Made by a program: the position numbers and the translations under genes. A stretch of DNA of 64,000 nt from positions 1,257,001 to 1,321,000 of the forward strand of contig NZ_QYUL01000001.1 of assembly GCF_003590795.1 (NCBI RefSeq), in the 5' to 3' direction. Shown here one piece after another: positions 1 through 10,117 of the stretch; within the stretch, counting starts at the first letter, position 1; every line of letters begins with the position of its first letter. The stretch comes from Azospirillum cavernae. Its GTDB lineage: Bacteria; Pseudomonadota; Alphaproteobacteria; Azospirillales; Azospirillaceae. A model generated the notes under the pieces. It saw only the letters and a program-made list of their open reading frames with translations. It had not been told where the DNA came from and made no database searches.

Positions 1-1
1 G

Positions 2-370
2 TACCCGCAGACCCGCCAACTGGTGCAGCAGGTGGCCAAGGCGCTGGCGAAGCTGCCCAACAAGCTGTCGATCAGCGGCCACACCGACGGCACGCCGTTC
101 GCCGCCGGATCGGGCCGCGACAATTGGGATCTGTCCAGCGAACGGGCCAACTCCACCCGCCGCGCGTTGATCGCGGGCGGCATCGACGAGAAGCGGATCC
201 AGGACGTCGTCGGCAAGGCCGACCGCGACCCGCTGGCCCCCGACCAGCCGGGCAGCCCGCGCAACCGCCGGGTCAGCATGGTGTTGCTGCGCGAAACCCA
301 AGCGGCGCCTCCTCCTCCCGGCGCCCCACCCGCGACCAAAGCAGCGCCCGCACCGGCGCCAAAGCGCTGA
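2..370 (+). CDS. motB: MotB-like flagellar motor / OmpA-type peptidoglycan-binding protein, C-terminal fragment
   Basis: Only the last 122 codons are in the window; the 5' part lies upstream. The reading frame starting at base 2 is open to the edge. The residues match the OmpA/MotB peptidoglycan-binding fold: the core ISGHTDGTPF, then NWDLSSERANSTRRALIAGG, a DRDPL segment and the terminal NRRVSMVLL. In the family this domain anchors the motor stator to the cell wall in the periplasm. The protein ends in a low-complexity Ala/Pro tail (about the last 25 residues), common in alphaproteobacterial MotB. The NWDLS and DRDPLAPDQP wording favours MotB over Pal or a general OmpA protein, but the membrane helix that would prove it is not visible. 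Confidence 0.8.
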   Translation, partial: YPQTRQLVQQVAKALAKLPNKLSISGHTDGTPFAAGSGRDNWDLSSERANSTRRALIAGGIDEKRIQDVVGKADRDPLAPDQPGSPRNRRVSMVLLRETQAAPPPPGAPPATKAAPAPAPKR

Positions 371-548
371 AACACTCCCAACAGCCAATCAAAAATCGCA
401 TCCCTGCACCGCGTCACGCCCGGATTTCGCGCGTTTGCCCCTGTTCAAAGCGCGCGACGATGGGTCATACTTCCCAGACAACGTGATGCCGCCGGAACGA
501 TGCCGTCCGGTCGGCGATGATCGGTCCGAGATAAGCGCGGGGGAGTCT

Positions 549-2018
549 GTGAGCGTACCCGAGGGCAAACCATCTGACCTTTTGTCATCCTATAATCCTG
601 GCCTGTATTTCGACGAACTGTTCGGAAGCATGGACTTGCCGGCCGAACACACGGCGCTGATACGGCAGAGATTGTCGGGTCTTGATTTCGATGAACTGCG
701 CCGCCGCGCGCAGGATGTGGAAAGGGAGCTTTACAACCTCGGCATCACCTTCATCGTGTATTCCGAAAAGGACGCGGTTGACCGGATTCTTCCGTTCGAC
801 ATCATCCCGCGCGTGATCTCCGCGAAGGAATGGACGCATCTGGAAGCGGGCGTTACCCAGCGCGTGACGGCGCTGAACCTGTTCCTGCACGACATCTACC
901 ACGATCAGAAGATCCTGAAGGACGGAATCATTCCGCGCGATCTGGTGGAGGGGAACCACAATTTCCGCCCCCAGATGATCGGGCTGGACGTTCCGTTCAA
1001 CACCTACATTCACATCATGGGCACCGATCTGGTGCGCGACCGCTTCGGCACCTTCCGGGTGCTGGAGGACAATGGCCGCGTTCCCTCCGGCGTGTCCTAT
1101 GTGGTGGAAAACCGCCACATGATGCAGCGGGTGTTCCCCGATCTGGTGCAGGACATCGGCATCCGCCCGGTGGACAATTACGGCCACAAGCTGCTCGACG
1201 CGATGATGGAAATCGCGCCGACCGGGGTGGACGATCCGCAGGTCGTGCTGCTGTCGCCCGGGACCTACAACTCCGCCTATTTCGAGCACATCTTCCTGGC
1301 GCGCGAAATGGGCGTGCCGCTGGTCGAAGGCCGTGATTTGGTGGTGGAAAACGACCGCGTCTATATGAAGACGACCAACGGTCTGGCCCCGGTCCATTCG
1401 ATCTACCGCCGTCTCGACGACGCGTTCCTCGACCCGCGCGCCTTCAACCCGGACAGCCTGCTCGGCGTTCCCGGCATCCTCGACGCCTACCGCAAGGGCA
1501 ACGTCGCGTTGGCCAACGCGATCGGCACCGGCGTGGCCGACGACAAGGCGGTCTATTGCTACGTTCCCCGGATGATTAAGTATTATCTGGATCAGGAAGC
1601 GATCATCCCCAACGTCGACACCCGCATCTGCCGCGAACCGGACGCCCTGCAATACACGCTGGACCATCTGGCTGAACTGGTGGTCAAGCCGGTGGGCGAA
1701 GCGGGCGGTTACGGCATCACCATCGGCCCGCGCGCGAGCAAGGCCGAACTGGATGATTGCCGGGCCAAGCTGCTGGCCGATCCGTCCAACTACATCAGCC
1801 AGCCCGTGGTCGATCTGTCGGTCTGCCCGACCGTGACCGACGACGGCATCGAACCGCGCCACGTCGATTTGCGGCCCTTCGCCATCACCGGCAAAAACAC
1901 CTGGGTTCTCCCCGGCGGCTTGTCGCGCGTGGCGCTGAAGAAAGGCACGCTGATCGTCAACTCGTCCCAGGGCGGTGGCTCGAAGGACACGTGGGTTCTG
2001 GAAGGTGGTGCGGCATGA
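549..2018 (+). CDS. Circularly permuted ATP-grasp protein (DUF404/DUF407 type)
   Basis: A predicted peptide-bond-forming ATP-grasp ligase of the circularly permuted class that pairs with alpha-E proteins; its substrate is unknown. Conserved stretches are YNPGLYFDELFG at the N-terminus, ITFIVYSEKDAVDRILPFDI, the DNGRVPSGVSYVVENR segment, VVLLSPGTYNSAYFEH, and near the C-terminus VVKPVGEAGGYG (nucleotide-binding loop) and WVLPGGLSRVA. GTG at 549 was chosen because a GGGGGAG purine run sits just upstream and conservation begins soon after. ATG 486 or TTG 435 in the same frame would add 21 or 38 residues without a visible ribosome site. The stop overlaps the start of the next gene (ATGA at 2015-2018), so the two are translationally coupled. 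Confidence 0.85.
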   Translation: MSVPEGKPSDLLSSYNPGLYFDELFGSMDLPAEHTALIRQRLSGLDFDELRRRAQDVERELYNLGITFIVYSEKDAVDRILPFDIIPRVISAKEWTHLEAGVTQRVTALNLFLHDIYHDQKILKDGIIPRDLVEGNHNFRPQMIGLDVPFNTYIHIMGTDLVRDRFGTFRVLEDNGRVPSGVSYVVENRHMMQRVFPDLVQDIGIRPVDNYGHKLLDAMMEIAPTGVDDPQVVLLSPGTYNSAYFEHIFLAREMGVPLVEGRDLVVENDRVYMKTTNGLAPVHSIYRRLDDAFLDPRAFNPDSLLGVPGILDAYRKGNVALANAIGTGVADDKAVYCYVPRMIKYYLDQEAIIPNVDTRICREPDALQYTLDHLAELVVKPVGEAGGYGITIGPRASKAELDDCRAKLLADPSNYISQPVVDLSVCPTVTDDGIEPRHVDLRPFAITGKNTWVLPGGLSRVALKKGTLIVNSSQGGGSKDTWVLEGGAA

Positions 2019-2992
2019 ACCTGCTCGCCCGATACGCCGAGTGTATTTTCTGGATGGCCCGCTACATGGAGCGGGCCGAGAATCTCGCTCGCATCCTGGA
2101 TGTGCACGAAACCTTCTCGCGCGACACGCGGGGGGCGACCAACTGGTTCTCCATCGTTCAGCTCAACGCGGACGAGAAGGACTTTTTCAGCCGCTACGAC
2201 CGTCCGACGGCCGAATCGGTGATCCATTACTACATGTTCGACGCCCAAAACTCGAACTCGCTGCTCTCGATGCTGCGGATCGCGCGGGAAAACGCGCGCG
2301 CCCTGCGGCCCTGGATCTCGACCGAGATGTGGACGCAGATCAACGTGTTCCACAACAAGCTGTTGGACATGTCGACCAAGGATGTGGCCTCGCAAAACCT
2401 GTCCAAGGTCTGCACCTGGATCAAGGAAGAGTGCCAGACCCACACCGGCATCACCGAGGGCACCTTCTACCGCGATCAGGGCTGGTATTTTTACCAGATG
2501 GGCAAATACATCGAGCGGGCGGACCAAACCACCCGCCTGCTCGACATCAAGTATCACACCCTGCTGCCCTCCCCGGTGGAGGTCGGTTCGACGCTGGACG
2601 TCAGCCAATGGACGACGGTGTTGCGCTCGACCGCTGGCTATCACGCCTTCCGCCGGGTCTACCCGCGCGGCATGTCGCCGACCACGGTGGCCGGTTTCAT
2701 GCTGTACAACGAAGGCTTCCCGCGTTCGGTGGTCATGTGCGTCCGTCAGATCGACGGCGTGCTGACCCGGCTGCGCTCCCGCTACGAGTTGCGCGGCGGG
2801 GCGCAGGCGATGGAACGGGTGGACGAGTTGCTGTCCGCCCTGCTCTCCCGCCCGATCGAGGCGGTGTTGCGCCAAGGGTTGCATGAGTATCTGGACTGGA
2901 CCCAGCTTCAGCTCAATCTTCTGACCACGGAAATCGCGCAAGCCTTCTTTGGGAAGGAAGCACCTGTGGCTGTTGAAGCCCAGTCGCAGTAA
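2015..2992 (+). CDS. Alpha-E domain protein (DUF403)
   Basis: This 325-residue, all-helical protein is the usual partner of the circularly permuted ATP-grasp ligase just upstream, and the start overlaps that gene's stop by 4 bases. The family signature is at the N-terminus (LLARYAECIFWMARYMERAE), followed by the segment around SLLSMLRIARENARALR and the C-terminal QIDGVLTRLRSRYELRGG region. Families of this type are found with ATP-grasp and transglutaminase-like genes and have been proposed to take part in peptide synthesis or modification; no biochemical role is evident from the sequence. A transglutaminase partner is not adjacent here. Confidence 0.85.
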   Translation: MNLLARYAECIFWMARYMERAENLARILDVHETFSRDTRGATNWFSIVQLNADEKDFFSRYDRPTAESVIHYYMFDAQNSNSLLSMLRIARENARALRPWISTEMWTQINVFHNKLLDMSTKDVASQNLSKVCTWIKEECQTHTGITEGTFYRDQGWYFYQMGKYIERADQTTRLLDIKYHTLLPSPVEVGSTLDVSQWTTVLRSTAGYHAFRRVYPRGMSPTTVAGFMLYNEGFPRSVVMCVRQIDGVLTRLRSRYELRGGAQAMERVDELLSALLSRPIEAVLRQGLHEYLDWTQLQLNLLTTEIAQAFFGKEAPVAVEAQSQ

Positions 2993-2999
2993 GCTGGAT

Positions 3000-3021
3000 G
3001 GCGGGGGCTTCGGCCTCCGCC
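3000..3021 (+). terminator. GC-rich hairpin with TTCG loop after the alpha-E gene
   Basis: A 9-bp stem (GGCGGGGGC pairing with GCCTCCGCC, one G-T wobble) closes a TTCG tetraloop 7 bases after the alpha-E stop. No T-run follows, so it is either a weak terminator or an RNA-stabilising hairpin between this pair and bpt. Confidence 0.4.
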
Positions 3022-3052
3022 CACCCTGTCGCTTCCCGGTCCCACGGTTCGC

Positions 3053-3802
3053 ATGTCGGTCATCCAGCCGCAACGCCCTTTGCAGCAGTTCTTTCGGTCG
3101 GGGCCAATGCCCTGCCCCTATTTGCCGGGCCGTGTCGAGCGCAAGCTGTTCACCCGTCTGATCGGTCCCTACGCCAGCGAGGTGAACTCCACCCTGTCGC
3201 GCGCCGGGTTCCGCCGCAGCCACGACATTGTGTACCGCCCGGTTTGCCCGAATTGTCAGGCTTGCACGCCCGTTCGCGTGCCGGTCAACCAATTCACCCC
3301 CAGCCGGTCGCAACGGCGGGTGGTGGCGCTGAATCAGGACGTGACGATGGCCGAGCGCCCGGCCTACGCCACCTCCGAACAATTCCGTCTGTTCAGCCAA
3401 TATCAAAACTCGCGCCACGGCGAATCCGACATGGCGCGCATGGCGATGGGCGATTTCGTCGCCATGGTGGACGAGGGGCGGGCCGACACCGGCCTGTTGG
3501 AGGCGCGCGACGCCGACGGGCGTCTGGTCGGCTGCATGCTGACCGACCAGCTGGCCGACGGCTATTCCGCCGTCTACAGCTTTTACGACGCCGCCCAGGA
3601 CCGCCGCAGCCTTGGCACCCACATGATTTTGGGCCTGATCGAACGGGCGCGGCAGGTTGGCCTGCCCTATGTCTATCTTGGCTACTACATCGCCGACAGC
3701 CGCAAGATGGCCTACAAGGCGCGCTTCCACCCGCTGGAAGCGCTGGGGCCGACCGGGTGGCGCCGCCTGACCGAGACGATGCCCGCCCCTGCCCCGCCTT
3801 AA
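3053..3802 (+). CDS. bpt: Aspartate/glutamate leucyltransferase (Bpt, N-end rule)
   Basis: This enzyme transfers leucine from Leu-tRNA to proteins with N-terminal Asp or Glu, marking them for ClpS/ClpAP degradation in the cytoplasm. At 249 residues it has the normal length. The N-terminal domain shows the Cys cluster [14 protein letters not shown] (around residues 65-78). The C-terminal GNAT-like domain shows the conserved segment [21 protein letters not shown]. The stop codon TAA (3800-3802) overlaps the TAA of the convergent chemoreceptor gene (3799-3801 on the other strand), so the two transcripts meet tail to tail with no spacer. Confidence 0.93.
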   Translation: MSVIQPQRPLQQFFRSGPMPCPYLPGRVERKLFTRLIGPYASEVNSTLSRAGFRRSHDIVYRPVCPNCQACTPVRVPVNQFTPSRSQRRVVALNQDVTMAERPAYATSEQFRLFSQYQNSRHGESDMARMAMGDFVAMVDEGRADTGLLEARDADGRLVGCMLTDQLADGYSAVYSFYDAAQDRRSLGTHMILGLIERARQVGLPYVYLGYYIADSRKMAYKARFHPLEALGPTGWRRLTETMPAPAPP

Positions 3803-5490
3803 GCCGCCTTGATGCGGTCGAGGAACTGCTCGACGTCCATCCGCAGGGTTTCCGCCTGCCGCGACAACTCGCCCGCCGCGCCCAGCACTTGAGCGGCGGC
3901 GGCGCCCGCTTCGCCAGCGGCCTGAGTCACCTGCCCGATGCTGCCCGACACCTCTTGCGTGCCGCCAGCGGCCTGCTGGACGTTGCGGGAAATCTCGCTG
4001 GTGGCCGCGCCCTGCTCCTCGATGGCGGCGGCGATGCCGGTGGTGATGTCGTTGATGGCGCCGATGGTGCCACCAATCCCGGTGATGGCCTGAACCACGC
4101 CCTGCGTGGTCTGTTGGATCGCGCTGATCTGAGCGGCGATCTCTTCTGTCGCCTTCGCGGTCTGCCCGGCCAGCCCCTTCACCTCGCTGGCGACGACGGC
4201 GAATCCCTTGCCCGCCTCGCCCGCGCGCGCCGCCTCGATGGTGGCGTTCAGCGCCAGAAGGTTGGTTTGCGACGCGATGTCGGTGATGAGGCTGACCACG
4301 TCGCCGATCTTCTGCGCCGCGTCGGCCAAACTGCGCACGGCGTCGCTGGTCTGCGCCGCCTCACTCACCGCCTGCCCGGCGATGTCGGCGGAGCGTGTGA
4401 CCTGCCCGCCGATCTCGCGGATCGAGCTGGTCATTTCCTCCGTCGCGCTGGCGACGGTCTGGACGTTGGCGCTGGTCTGTTCGATGGCGGTCGCGACGAT
4501 GACGGCCTGGGCGTTGGTCTGCTGGGCCATCGCCGACATGCTGCGCGCGGTGGCGTTCAATTCCGTCGCCGAGGAGGACACGGTGCGCAGGGCCGCCATC
4601 GCCGACGCCTCGAAATCCGCGACCAGCCGGTCAATGGCCTCGACCCGCCGCTGTTTGGCGGCTTGATCGGCGGCTTGCAGCCCGGCCAGCCGATCCGCCT
4701 CGACCAACCCATCCTTGAAGATCTGGACCGCGCGGGCCATCGAGCCGATTTCGTCGCCGCGCTCGCCGCCGTCAATCTCGACCGACAATTCACGGTTGGC
4801 CAGACGCCCCATGACCGAGGTCATGCCTTGCAGCGGACGAACCACGCTGACGATGATGATCCAGGCGGCGGCGGTCCCGATGGCGACGGCCACCGCGATC
4901 ATCGCCGCGATCCACAGCTTGCTCGACGCGTAGATCGCTTCGCCATGGTTGGCCGAGGCCACGCCCTGGCGGACGTTGAAGTCGATCAACTCCTGCAAAA
5001 TTCCCCGCGCCTTGCGCAGTTCCTTGCGGGATTCACCCAGGAAAATGGCGGTCGCCGCCGCTTTGTCGCCCTTGCGCGACAGCGGCAAGAGCCGATCCAC
5101 GCTGATCGCCATATAAGCGTCCAACGACGTTGAAAAACGGCGGTAGGCGTCCGCCTCCCAGCCCGGCGTCAGCATTGATTCATAGGTTTTCCGGCTGCCC
5201 GCCAGAGCGCGCGTGGTCTCGGTCAACAAACGGTCTTCCTCGGCGATGTCCGCCGCCGTGGCGACCATCAGATGCGCGCCTTCGATGATCCGGTAATATT
5301 CCAGCTTTTCGATGATCGCGCCCGCCGCCGCCGTGGCGGGCAACCAATTGTCGCGAACCTCAGCCGCCTCCCCATTCACCACCGACAGGCGCGTGATGGA
5401 AAAGAGGCCGAGTCCAGCCGCGCAGGCAAGAATGATGCAGAACGCAGAAATGGTTTTGAATCGAATTGAAAATTGCGCGAGCCAGGACAT
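3799..5490 (-). CDS. Methyl-accepting chemotaxis protein
   Basis: A 563-residue transmembrane chemoreceptor. In order it has a first membrane helix (about residues 12-32), a periplasmic four-helix-bundle-type sensor (about 33-190), a second helix (about 195-218), HAMP, and a cytoplasmic signalling domain. The signalling hairpin tip carries the family hallmark [20 protein letters not shown], followed by [12 protein letters not shown]. It relays ligand state to CheA/CheW. ATG 5490 was chosen because the minus strand has a GGGGGGA ribosome site just upstream. An in-frame start at 5550 would add 20 polar residues before the membrane helix. A broken paralogue lies directly upstream (5719-6165), and the two share near-identical linker and C-terminal segments. 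Confidence 0.93.
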   Translation of the reverse strand: MSWLAQFSIRFKTISAFCIILACAAGLGLFSITRLSVVNGEAAEVRDNWLPATAAAGAIIEKLEYYRIIEGAHLMVATAADIAEEDRLLTETTRALAGSRKTYESMLTPGWEADAYRRFSTSLDAYMAISVDRLLPLSRKGDKAAATAIFLGESRKELRKARGILQELIDFNVRQGVASANHGEAIYASSKLWIAAMIAVAVAIGTAAAWIIIVSVVRPLQGMTSVMGRLANRELSVEIDGGERGDEIGSMARAVQIFKDGLVEADRLAGLQAADQAAKQRRVEAIDRLVADFEASAMAALRTVSSSATELNATARSMSAMAQQTNAQAVIVATAIEQTSANVQTVASATEEMTSSIREIGGQVTRSADIAGQAVSEAAQTSDAVRSLADAAQKIGDVVSLITDIASQTNLLALNATIEAARAGEAGKGFAVVASEVKGLAGQTAKATEEIAAQISAIQQTTQGVVQAITGIGGTIGAINDITTGIAAAIEEQGAATSEISRNVQQAAGGTQEVSGSIGQVTQAAGEAGAAAAQVLGAAGELSRQAETLRMDVEQFLDRIKAA

Positions 5491-5663
5491 CCGTTCCCCC
5501 CGATAGAATGATCGCCCCGTTTGATCCGAGACTCTGGCCCCAGATAACATGAGTTTAGCGTCAATTTGTATTTATTTTTCGCGTCAAGATGGATCATTAA
5601 AATAGTATTACGCGCTTTGTGAGAAATTTATTCACAGCGCCCCGTTATTAAATGTTAATTTTG

Positions 5664-5704
5664 CACAAAAAACAGGCGCTCGCGTTCCCGCAAGCGCCTG
5701 TTTT
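5664..5704 (-). terminator. Rho-independent terminator of the chemoreceptor remnant
   Basis: A perfect 12-bp stem (AAAACAGGCGCT with AGCGCCTGTTTT) is followed, read on the minus strand, by a run of T residues. It sits just after the stop of the chemoreceptor remnant, so the degraded gene kept its terminator. Confidence 0.75.
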
Positions 5705-5718
5705 CAACAACCAACCGT

Positions 5719-6165
5719 TCAGGCGGCCTTGATGCTCACCAGGAAACTCTCGACATCGTGGCGCAGGGTTTCCGCTTGGCGCGACAACTCCCCGGCGGCG
5801 CCCAGAACTTGAGTCGCCGCCTCTCCGGCTTCGCCCGCCGCCTGGGTCACTTGGCCGATGCTGCCCGACACGTCTTGTGTGCCACGAGCGGCTTCCTGAA
5901 CGCTGCGGGAAATGCGCGGTCGCGTCCAATTCCGACGCCGAAGACGCCACGGTGCGCAGGGGCGACGCCGCCGACGCCTCGAACCCAGCGATCAGGTGAT
6001 CCACCGTCTCCGCCCGTTTTTGCTTGGCGGCCTGATCGGCGGCCTGCAATTCAGCCAAACGCACCGCCTCGATCAAGCCGTCTTTGAAACTCTGGACCGA
6101 GCGCGCCTTGGCGCCGATTTCGTCCTGACGCTCGCCACCGTCGATGTTGACCGACAATTTGCAAC
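5719..6165 (-). pseudogene. Methyl-accepting chemotaxis protein remnant with an internal deletion
   Basis: This is a paralogue of the neighbouring chemoreceptor that has lost most of its length. The remaining 5' part matches the end of HAMP and the linker (LSVNIDGGERQDEIG to ASSASELDATA). It then jumps, at about 5913, to the piece that follows the signalling hairpin in the intact copy (ISRSVQEAARGTQDVSGS), but out of frame. The original C-terminus, ending VSIKAA with stop at 5719-5721, is still recognisable in the second frame. Everything upstream of HAMP (sensor and both membrane helices) and the whole methylation and CheA/CheW-binding tip are missing. It cannot encode a working receptor. 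Confidence 0.85.
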
Positions 6166-6202
6166 GCAGGATGCGAGCCGCAGGAGACGGCGCCCGCGCA
6201 AA

Positions 6203-6220
6203 CTACGTGATTCTACGTAG
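6203..6220 (+). promoter_or_regulatory. ACGTA-type palindromic operator candidate upstream of dctQM
   Basis: The sequence CTACGTGATTCTACGTAG is an imperfect palindrome with ACGTA half-sites. An extra half-site (TTCGTAG) follows, so CTACG-like units repeat about every 11 bp on the minus strand. The same 18-mer with one change is found upstream of dctP in the same orientation relative to transcription. It starts about 155 bases before the dctQ start. The binding protein is unknown. Confidence 0.55.
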
Positions 6221-6356
6221 CTCCTTCGTAGCCCTTGCAAGAGGCGGGTTCCGAAGGGAATAGTCCTGCGAAATCAAATGATTTTGTGTATTCTCGGGAC
6301 GTGGTGGATCGCTGTTCGACGCGTTCCTATGGCATGAACAAAAGCAAAAGGGGCCG

Positions 6357-6935
6357 GTGAACGCCGCGCCTCTGCAAACAGGGGAGGTTGATCCGTTGAG
6401 AGCCATGCTCAAACTCAGCGGGCTGATCGACGCCATGAACGACGGCGTCGGCAAGCTTGTGTATTGGTTGGTGCTGGTCGCTGTTGTCGTCAGTTCCGGC
6501 AACGCGGTGGTGCGCTACACCTTCAACAACAGCTCCAACGCTTGGCTGGAATTGCAATGGTACCTGTTCGCGGCGATCTTCATGCTGTGTTCAGGCTACA
6601 CGTTCCTGCGGAATGAGCACATCCGCATCGACATCGTTCTGGGTCGCTTTTCCAAGCGGGTGCAGGCGATGGTCGATATTTTCGGGATCGTCGCGTTCCT
6701 GTTCCCGATGGCGCTCATCATCATGGTGTTGTCCTGGCCGATGGCGAAGGACAGCTTTCTGACGAACGAAATGTCCAGCGACGCCGGTGGTTTGGTCCGC
6801 TGGCCCGCCAAGCTCCTGATCCCGGTCGGCTTCTTTCTGCTGACCGCCCAAGGGGTGTCCGAACTCATCAAGCGCATCGCTTTCCTGGCCGGTCTGATCG
6901 ACGAGCCGGGCGAGAAGATGCACGGCCACTCGTAA
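6357..6935 (+). CDS. dctQ: TRAP transporter small permease subunit (DctQ)
   Basis: This is the four-helix small membrane subunit of a tripartite ATP-independent periplasmic transporter, which works with DctM and the periplasmic DctP in sodium-driven uptake of organic acids. The 192-residue protein has four hydrophobic segments (about residues 33-53, 67-85, 105-128 and 147-167) and the family motif NAWLELQWYLFAAIFMLCSG, followed by FLRNEHIRIDI. The GTG at 6357 has an AAAGGGG ribosome site at the right distance; ATG 6393 or 6405 are alternatives. DctM follows after 16 bases. Confidence 0.88.
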   Translation: MNAAPLQTGEVDPLRAMLKLSGLIDAMNDGVGKLVYWLVLVAVVVSSGNAVVRYTFNNSSNAWLELQWYLFAAIFMLCSGYTFLRNEHIRIDIVLGRFSKRVQAMVDIFGIVAFLFPMALIIMVLSWPMAKDSFLTNEMSSDAGGLVRWPAKLLIPVGFFLLTAQGVSELIKRIAFLAGLIDEPGEKMHGHS

Positions 6936-6951
6936 GGGAGCGCGATCCATC

Positions 6952-8454
6952 ATGATGGCAGAGTTTGTAGCCGCCAATATGGCGCCGCTGATGTTCGCCG
7001 CCTTGGTCGGCTTTCTTCTGATGGGCTTTCCGGTCGCCTTCGCGCTGGCCGCCAACGGGCTGTTCTTTGGCTTCATCGGCATCGAGCTGGGGCTGCTGAC
7101 CCCGGCGCTGGCGCAGGCCTTGCCTGAACGCGTGTTCGGCATCATGCGCAACGACACGCTGCTGGCCATTCCCTTCTTCACCTTCATGGGCCTGATTCTG
7201 GAGCGATCCGGCATGGCCGAGGATCTGCTCGACACCATCGGGCAGTTGTTCGGCCCGCTGCGCGGCGGTCTGGCTTATGCGGTGATTTTCGTCGGCGCGC
7301 TGCTGGCGGCGACCACCGGCGTGGTGGCGGCGTCGGTCATCTCCATGGGCCTGATTTCGCTGCCGATCATGCTGCGCTACGGCTATGATCGTCGGGTCGC
7401 CACCGGCGTCATCGCCGCATCCGGCACCTTGGCCCAGATCATTCCGCCGTCGCTGGTCCTCATCATTCTTGCCGACCAGTTGGGCAAGTCGGTGGGCGAC
7501 ATGTACGCCGGCGCGATGATCCCCGGCTTGGTGCTGACCGCCCTGTACGCTGGTTACATTCTGCTCATCAGCATCATCCGTCCAGAAACGGTCCCCGCCC
7601 TGCCGCTGGAAGCCCGCAGCCTGCGCGGCGCCAAGCTGATAATCCGCGTCGTCACCACTCTGGTGCCGCCGCTGTTCCTGATCTTTTTGGTGCTCGGCAC
7701 CATCTTTCTGGGCATCGCCACCCCAACCGAAGGCGGCGCCATGGGCGCCATGGGCGCGCTGATTCTGGCTCTGCTCAAGCGGCAATTGAGCTGGTCGCTG
7801 ATGCGGCAGGCCATGGACACGACGGCCAAGCTGTCCACCTTCGTCGTCTTCATCCTGATCGGCTCCACCGTCTTTGGTCTGGTGTTCCGCGCGGTGAACG
7901 GCGATTTGTGGGTCGAGCATCTGTTGACCGGCCTGCCGGGCGGCCAGTTGGGTTTTCTGATCGTCGTCAACATCCTGGTGTTCGTGCTGGCCTTCTTTCT
8001 CGATTTCTTCGAGTTGGCCTTCATCATCGTGCCGCTGCTGGGGCCGGTGGCCGACAAGCTGGGCATTGATTTGATCTGGTTTGGCGTGCTGCTGGGCGTC
8101 AACATGCAAACCAGCTTCATGCACCCGCCTTTCGGCTTCGCCCTGTTCTATCTGCGCAGCGTGGCGCCACGATCCGATTATCTGGACAAGATCACAGGGA
8201 AGCTCATCCCCAAGGTGACGACCGGACAGATCTATTGGGGCGCGGTTCCCTTCGTCATCATCCAGGTCATCATGGTCGGTCTGGTCATCACCTTCCCCAG
8301 CCTGATCGAAGCTGGTTTGGACCGTGGGCAGAAATTTGATCTCGACAAGGTGAAGATCGAAATTCCCGCCCTGGAGAACAGCGATGTGGCCCCGCCCTTC
8401 GGACAGTCTGATGATTCGGCGAACGACATCATGAAACAGCTTCAGCAGAAGTAA
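6952..8454 (+). CDS. dctM: TRAP transporter large permease subunit (DctM)
   Basis: The large membrane subunit of the TRAP transporter, with about 12 hydrophobic segments over 500 residues. It forms the sodium- and substrate-translocating core in the inner membrane. Recognisable stretches are GFPVAFALAANGLFFGFIG, AIPFFTFMGLILERSGMAEDL, GALLAATTGVVAASVISMGL, the SGTLAQIIPPSLVLI segment and PTEGGAMGAMGAL. AAGGGAG precedes the ATG. It is cotranscribed with dctQ, and a strong terminator follows at 8479. Confidence 0.93.
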   Translation: MMAEFVAANMAPLMFAALVGFLLMGFPVAFALAANGLFFGFIGIELGLLTPALAQALPERVFGIMRNDTLLAIPFFTFMGLILERSGMAEDLLDTIGQLFGPLRGGLAYAVIFVGALLAATTGVVAASVISMGLISLPIMLRYGYDRRVATGVIAASGTLAQIIPPSLVLIILADQLGKSVGDMYAGAMIPGLVLTALYAGYILLISIIRPETVPALPLEARSLRGAKLIIRVVTTLVPPLFLIFLVLGTIFLGIATPTEGGAMGAMGALILALLKRQLSWSLMRQAMDTTAKLSTFVVFILIGSTVFGLVFRAVNGDLWVEHLLTGLPGGQLGFLIVVNILVFVLAFFLDFFELAFIIVPLLGPVADKLGIDLIWFGVLLGVNMQTSFMHPPFGFALFYLRSVAPRSDYLDKITGKLIPKVTTGQIYWGAVPFVIIQVIMVGLVITFPSLIEAGLDRGQKFDLDKVKIEIPALENSDVAPPFGQSDDSANDIMKQLQQK

Positions 8455-8478
8455 CCGCTTCAATCATACAGCAAAAAC

Positions 8479-8510
8479 AAGGGGCCGGATTTTCCGGCCC
8501 CTTTTCTTTT
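8479..8510 (+). terminator. Rho-independent terminator of dctQM
   Basis: The stem GGGGCCGGA pairs with TCCGGCCCC, extended by A-T pairs, with a 3-base loop and the T-rich tail TTTTCTTTT on the plus strand. It lies 25 bases after dctM. Confidence 0.9.
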
Positions 8511-8541
8511 CTGTGACATTTTCACGGATGACACGGGCAAC

Positions 8542-8569
8542 AAAAAAGGCCCCGCTTGCGCGGAGCCTT
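8542..8569 (-). terminator. Rho-independent terminator of dctP
   Basis: Read on the minus strand, GGCTCCGC pairs with GCGGGGCC (one T-G wobble) around a GCAA loop, followed by TTTTTT. It lies just after the dctP stop and back to back with the dctM terminator. Confidence 0.85.
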
Positions 8570-8592
8570 CTTCGTGTCGTGAATTGACGCGC

Positions 8593-10096
<1,504 letters not shown>

Positions 10097-10102
<6 letters not shown>

Positions 10103-10117
10103 TCAGGTGAAGCGGTT
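10097..10117 (-). terminator. Hairpin at the parC stop codon
   Basis: On the minus strand AACCGCT pairs with AGCGGTT around a 7-base loop and is followed by TTCT. The stem includes the last codons of parC. It is a modest terminator candidate for recO-parC transcripts. Confidence 0.4.

Noticed and set aside
1790-3730. Long minus-strand frame across the ATP-grasp, alpha-E and bpt genes
   Set aside because: Same antisense artefact; the plus-strand genes have clear family motifs and coupled starts.
5648-6157. A 169-codon frame over the chemoreceptor remnant as a functional small protein
   Set aside because: Its second half is an out-of-frame reading of the old receptor C-terminus, so the frame is a by-product of the deletion.
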